Source: DASPPM01 sp035604475 (GTDB taxonomy: Bacteria; Pseudomonadota; Alphaproteobacteria; JACZXZ01). Taken from it: 8,358 nt of DNA. The translations under genes and the position numbers were made by a program. The stretch is taken from assembly GCA_035604475.1 (NCBI GenBank), contig DATNIJ010000277.1, positions 1 through 8,358 on the forward strand. The letters are read 5' to 3'. Positions 5,686 through 8,358 of the stretch are shown here, one piece after another (positions within the stretch are counted from its first letter, which is position 1; the number at the start of each line of letters is the position of its first letter). Under the pieces are notes generated by a model, which was not told the DNA's origin, did no database searches, and saw only the letters and a list, made by a program, of their open reading frames with translations.

Positions 5686-6795
5686 ATGACGGCAGGAGCC
5701 GATATCATCGTCTTCGGCACCGGGAGTTTCGCGGCGCGCATCCTCTTCGACATCGCCGCCACCGCGACGGCACCGGTCACGGTCGCGATCGCGGGGCGGA
5801 ACGCGGAGCGGCTCGACTGGCTGCGCACCGCGGCGAACGCCCGGGCGGCCATCTTCGAGCGCCCGGCCTTCTTTCGCGTGGAAACCGTCGATCTCTCGCT
5901 TCCGGGCGCCGCCGAGGCCGCGATCGCGGGCTTGCGGCCGAAGCTCGTCGTCCAGGCCGCCTCGCCCCAGGCCTCCTCCGTCATCAGCCGCCAGAGCGAC
6001 GGCTGGAGCCAGCTCGTGGCGGAGGGCGGCTTGAGCGCCACGGCCGTGTTCCAGGCGCTCTTCTCCGCCCGTGTCGCGCAGGCACTCGCGCGGACCGAGC
6101 CGCACTCTGCCTTCATCAACTGCTGCTTCGCCGACGTGGTCAACGCGCTGCTCGCCTCTGCCGGCCTTCCGGTCACTTGCGGGGTCGGCAACATCGCCAT
6201 CCTCGCGAGTGCCTTTGCGGGTGAGCTCGGGCTGCGCCGGGCGGGGAGGGTGAAGGTGCTCGCCCATTACCAGACGATAGCACCTTGGCGGCGGCCGGCG
6301 GCCGCGCGGAGCGGACCGGCCGCGCGGAGCGGGCCGGCTGCGCGCGTCTGGATCGAGGACGAGGAGGTCGCCGATATCTATGCGACGTTCCGCAAGGTGA
6401 GGCTGACGCCGGAGCCGGTCATCGACATCTCGGGTGCCTCCGGCGTGCCGCTCATGCTCGCCCTTGTGGAGCGCGCGGACTGGCGGGGCCACGCGCCGGG
6501 TCCCTCAGGTCTTCCCGGCGGCTATCCGGTCGTCCTGCGCGACGGCGTGCTCGAGCTCGATCTTCCCGCGGGCCTCGGCCGCGACGAGGCGATCCGCTGG
6601 AACCGGCGCTTCGAGGAAAAGAGCGGCCTTGTGGTGGAGGCCCAAGGCAAGGCCCGTTACACCGGGGTGCTTTACGAGAGGCTGCGCGCGGAAAGCCCCG
6701 CCCTCGCCGAAGGCTTCGAGATGAAGGACCTCGAGGAGGTCTATCGGGAGATGGCCGCACTGCGCGCGCGCTTGGAGGCGCGCCCGGCGCGCTGA
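5686..6795 (+). CDS. Rossmann-fold protein of unknown function, saccharopine-dehydrogenase-like
   Basis: This 369-residue soluble protein starts with a dinucleotide-binding fold: IIVFGTGSFAARI (residues 7-19, GxGxxA loop) and a second strand ending AIAGRN, where Arg38 could contact an NADP phosphate. LVVQAASPQ follows at the expected end of a later strand. This resembles the NAD(P)-binding domain of saccharopine-dehydrogenase-like oxidoreductases. The rest, including an Arg/Glu-rich and probably helical C-terminus (about 345-369), is not recognised, and I see no catalytic motif. Residues about 203-217 are a low-complexity Ala/Arg/Ser/Gly/Pro insert made by an 18-base tandem repeat. ATG 5686 is chosen because the GTGSFA fold begins at once after it and a purine-rich stretch (5668-5678) precedes it; the open frame upstream lies in the divergent gap and in antisense sequence. 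Divergent arrangement with the crotonase-ligase genes hints at, but does not prove, a shared pathway. Confidence 0.8.
   Translation: MTAGADIIVFGTGSFAARILFDIAATATAPVTVAIAGRNAERLDWLRTAANARAAIFERPAFFRVETVDLSLPGAAEAAIAGLRPKLVVQAASPQASSVISRQSDGWSQLVAEGGLSATAVFQALFSARVAQALARTEPHSAFINCCFADVVNALLASAGLPVTCGVGNIAILASAFAGELGLRRAGRVKVLAHYQTIAPWRRPAAARSGPAARSGPAARVWIEDEEVADIYATFRKVRLTPEPVIDISGASGVPLMLALVERADWRGHAPGPSGLPGGYPVVLRDGVLELDLPAGLGRDEAIRWNRRFEEKSGLVVEAQGKARYTGVLYERLRAESPALAEGFEMKDLEEVYREMAALRARLEARPAR
6301..6336 (+). repeat. 18-base in-frame tandem repeat, two copies plus a partial third
   Basis: GCCGCGCGGAGCGGACCG is followed directly by the same unit with one A-to-G change; a partial third copy begins GCTGCGCG. 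Each unit is six codons and encodes AARSGP, so copy-number change would keep the reading frame of the Rossmann-fold gene. It probably forms a flexible surface loop. Confidence 0.85.
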
Positions 6796-6808
6796 GGCGC
6801 TACGACCT

Positions 6809-6834
6809 CCCTCTCCTCCTTTAGGAGGAGAGGG
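6809..6834 (+). terminator. Strong hairpin after the Rossmann-fold gene
   Basis: CCCTCTCCTCC and GGAGGAGAGGG form a perfect 11-pair stem with a TTTA loop, starting 14 bases after the stop codon. There is no T-tract, so it is not a textbook intrinsic terminator. It lies between convergent genes and is also the first unit of the hairpin array that follows. Confidence 0.4.
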
Positions 6835-6971
6835 TCGGGGTGAGGAGGTAGGGGTGCGAGACACGCCATAGGCCGCACAAGCTCGCTGCGCTCGCCCTCC
6901 TCACCTTCCCATCCCCGGGCACTTCGTCCCCGGGGATGGGCCCCTCCTCTCCTCCTGAAGCAGGAGAGGAG
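6809..6971. repeat. Intergenic array of inverted repeats (three hairpins)
   Basis: After the 6809-6834 hairpin come CCCATCCCCGGG (6908-6919) paired perfectly with CCCGGGGATGGG (6929-6940) around a nine-base loop, and CTCCTCTCCT (6944-6953) paired with AGGAGAGGAG (6962-6971). The segment also carries TCGGGGTGAGGAGG between stems. The style, purine/pyrimidine-rich arms with GGTGAGG tracts, resembles mosaic palindromic intergenic repeats common in high-GC proteobacterial genomes. No convincing coding sequence was seen across 6796-7104. Confidence 0.6.
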
Positions 6972-7014
6972 AAGCGAGCCTCACCTACGCTTGCCGACTT
7001 TCAAACCGAGACCC

Positions 7015-7058
7015 AGGCGGCACGGCCGCCTGAGGCGGCCCGCGCGTCACGTGACGCG
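7015..7058. repeat. Short hairpin and 16-base perfect palindrome
   Basis: AGGCGGC (7015-7021) pairs perfectly with GCCGCCT (7025-7031). Next, CGCGTCACGTGACGCG (7043-7058) is a perfect 16-base palindrome centred on CACGTG. Both lie between the 3' ends of convergent genes, where an operator is not expected, so a structural or repeat-element role is more likely than a regulator site. Confidence 0.5.
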
Positions 7059-7090
7059 AAAGGATGCAAGCAGGTACCGGAGGACGCGCC

Positions 7091-7104
7091 CGCGCCGAAG
7101 CGCG
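7091..7104 (-). terminator. TTCG-loop hairpin immediately after the hexapeptide-repeat gene
   Basis: On the minus strand CGCGC-TTCG-GCGCG starts at the base after the stop codon. It is a five-pair all-GC stem closed by the stable UUCG tetraloop. No T-tract follows, so it may stabilise the mRNA 3' end or assist Rho-dependent termination. Confidence 0.35.
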
Positions 7105-7716
7105 TCACTCGTCCTCGATCGCCTTGTCCTCGCGATGGGCGAGAAGGGCCTTGGCGTAGCGCCGCGTGAGCTCGGGCATGATGGTCCCGCCGGCTTGCGG
7201 GCGGGAAAGGCCGAACACGGTGCCGGGGAAGTCGAGCGCCTGCTGGATCGGCCACAGCTCCTCGTGCGCCGAAGGCGGGAAGAGCCGGGCCGGCCGGCCC
7301 ACGGCGATCCAGCCGATCGGCACCGTCGCATCGGCGGCGAGATGAGAGTTGACGTGCACGGTGCCGTTGACGCGCACCTCCGCGCGGGCGCCGATGACCG
7401 CACCGTTGAAGATCGCGGCCCCCGTCGCGATGAAGGCGCAATCCTCGACGCTGCAGCCCGAGAGATAGGCACGCGGCCCGATCAGCACATGGTTGCCGAT
7501 GCGCACCGGATGGCGCTTGGTGCCGCGCACGACCGCGGTCTCCATCACGATGCAATGCTCGCCGAGCACGACGGCACCACCTTCCGCCGTCAGCACCGCG
7601 CCATGGAGCACGCGCGAATGCGGCCCGATCGTCACCGCGCCGCTGAGGATCGCCGTGGGGGCGACCCAGGCGCTGGGGTGGACGAGAGGGCGCTTGCCGC
7701 GATGCTCGATACGCAT
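7105..7716 (-). CDS. Gamma-carbonic-anhydrase-family hexapeptide-repeat protein lacking zinc ligands
   Basis: This 203-residue protein has the isoleucine/valine-spaced hexapeptide repeats of a left-handed beta-helix (about 18-145), for example VRIGNHVLIGPRAYLSGC. A C-terminal helical tail contains HEELWPIQQALDFPGTVFGL. It matches the gamma-carbonic-anhydrase/PaaY/YrdA fold, which forms trimers. Aligned with PaaY, the three zinc-binding histidines are replaced by Arg64, Pro81 and Ser86, and the conserved active-site Arg/Asp pair (VLRGD-type) reads VLHGA. Carbonic anhydrase activity at the usual site is therefore unlikely. From memory, a conserved subgroup with this GPRAYL pattern and tail exists, so it is probably a distinct family, not a damaged enzyme. 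The start at 7716 lies 12 bases after the ada stop, with GAAGG five bases before it, indicating one transcript with ada. Function unknown: a metabolite-binding scaffold or an enzyme with other ligands is possible. Confidence 0.88.
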   Translation of the reverse strand: MRIEHRGKRPLVHPSAWVAPTAILSGAVTIGPHSRVLHGAVLTAEGGAVVLGEHCIVMETAVVRGTKRHPVRIGNHVLIGPRAYLSGCSVEDCAFIATGAAIFNGAVIGARAEVRVNGTVHVNSHLAADATVPIGWIAVGRPARLFPPSAHEELWPIQQALDFPGTVFGLSRPQAGGTIMPELTRRYAKALLAHREDKAIEDE

Positions 7717-7728
7717 GAAGGCCTTCGC

Positions 7729-8358
7729 TCAGGCGCTGCGCTCTGCCACGGCGGCGCGCGTCGCCTGAGGCTTGCCGCGCCCGGCCGCGGCGCGCTCCTT
7801 GGCGAGCAGCGTCTTCTTTCGCTCGACCCCCCAGCGGTAGCCGGTCAAATCGCCGCTGCTACCGACGGCGCGGTGGCACGGCACGATGAGCGAGACCGGG
7901 TTCGTGGCGCAGGCGCGGCCGACCGCGCGCGCCGCCCGGGGCCGGCCCAAGAGGGCCGCGATCTCGCCGTAGCTGCGCTGCTCGCCATAGGGGATGGCGC
8001 GGAGCGCCTGCCACACGCGCCACTGGAACGCGGTCGCGCGCACGTCGAGCGGCAAGTCGAGATGGGGCTCCTTGCCGGCGAGATGGTCGAGCATCGCTGC
8101 GAGCGGGGCGCCGAGCGCCGCGTCGTCGCGCCGGATCTCGGCGGCCGGAAAGTCATGGCTGAGCTCGTGCACGAGGTGCTCGTCCTCGTCGCCGAGGCTG
8201 ACCATGCAGATGCCCCTCTCCGTGGCGGCGACGAGGAGGCGCCCGAGCGCGCAAGGGGCGATGGTGAAACGGATGCGTGCACCCTCCCCGCCGCGCTTGT
8301 AGGTCGCGGGCGTCATGCCGAGCTGGCCGTTGGCGCGCTCGTAGAGCCGGCTCGACGA
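7729..8358 (-). CDS. ada: Ada, O6-methylguanine-DNA methyltransferase/regulator, 5' end outside window
   Basis: The C-terminal 209 residues of Ada are visible; the gene continues past the right edge. The first visible residues (SSSRLYERANGQLG, then MTPATYKRGG) are the end of the AraC-type helix-turn-helix domain, so the methionine at 8316 is internal and not the start. Next is the RNase-H-like N-terminal part of the methyltransferase domain (from about ARIRFTIAPCALGRLL). Then comes the DNA-repair domain with AFQWRVWQALRAIPYGE, the acceptor cysteine in VPCHRAVG, and GYRWGVERKKTLLAKE. The enzyme transfers the methyl group of O6-methylguanine to that cysteine irreversibly. Full Ada proteins also sense methyl phosphotriesters with an N-terminal Cys-rich domain and then activate their own operon; that part cannot be seen here. 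A short Ala/Arg/Gly-rich tail of about 20 residues follows the core. The downstream hexapeptide-repeat gene is probably co-transcribed. Confidence 0.93.
   Translation of the reverse strand, partial: SSSRLYERANGQLGMTPATYKRGGEGARIRFTIAPCALGRLLVAATERGICMVSLGDEDEHLVHELSHDFPAAEIRRDDAALGAPLAAMLDHLAGKEPHLDLPLDVRATAFQWRVWQALRAIPYGEQRSYGEIAALLGRPRAARAVGRACATNPVSLIVPCHRAVGSSGDLTGYRWGVERKKTLLAKERAAAGRGKPQATRAAVAERSA

Noticed and set aside
6936..7169. Plus-strand 77-codon frame in the gap before the hexapeptide-repeat gene
   Set aside because: It runs through hairpin repeats and into antisense of a real gene, is Arg/Pro-rich, and has no plausible ribosome-binding site.
7729..8316. A stand-alone Ogt-type methyltransferase starting at the ATG 8316
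   Set aside because: The frame stays open to the right edge and encodes the characteristic end of the Ada helix-turn-helix domain, so this is the C-terminal part of Ada.

Overview
The window looks like a chromosomal segment of a high-GC proteobacterium, most likely an alphaproteobacterium. This rests on the strong G/C third-position bias, the Ada and gamma-carbonic-anhydrase-like protein types, and the GC-rich intergenic hairpin arrays; no rRNA or marker gene fixes the taxon. No tRNA, CRISPR array, transposase or phage gene was seen.

Layout. (1) Bases 1-288 are visibly more AT-rich than the rest. They hold the N-terminal part of a minus-strand exported protein that runs off the left edge and has no convincing start codon. 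(2) 289-588 (minus) is a small conserved-looking hypothetical gene with its own likely extended -10 promoter. (3) 715-5579 is a minus-strand block read right to left: an enoyl-CoA hydratase/isomerase-family protein, an acyl-CoA ligase overlapping it by 4 bases, a 115-base gap, then the alpha subunit and a beta-gamma fusion subunit of a 2-oxoacid:ferredoxin oxidoreductase. The gap before the alpha subunit holds a perfect FNR/FixK/Anr-type site (TTGAT-N4-ATCAA). (4) 5580-5685 is a divergent intergenic region. (5) 5686-6795 (plus) encodes an unassigned Rossmann-fold protein. (6) 6796-7104 is a 309-base gene-free stretch between convergent genes, packed with hairpins and palindromes. (7) 7105-8358 (minus) is a two-gene unit: ada, whose 5' end lies beyond the right edge, then a hexapeptide-repeat protein of the gamma-carbonic-anhydrase family that lacks all the zinc-binding histidines.

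How the genes may work together. The ligase would activate an unidentified carboxylic acid to its CoA thioester, and the crotonase-fold protein would act on that thioester. The two-subunit oxidoreductase would convert a 2-oxoacid to an acyl-CoA and pass low-potential electrons to a ferredoxin not encoded here. The FNR-type site suggests the oxidoreductase genes respond to low oxygen, which suits an oxygen-sensitive Fe-S enzyme. The substrate is unknown. The most unusual points are the beta-gamma fusion, the atypical catalytic residues in both the ligase and the crotonase-like protein, and the ligand-less carbonic-anhydrase-like protein next to ada.
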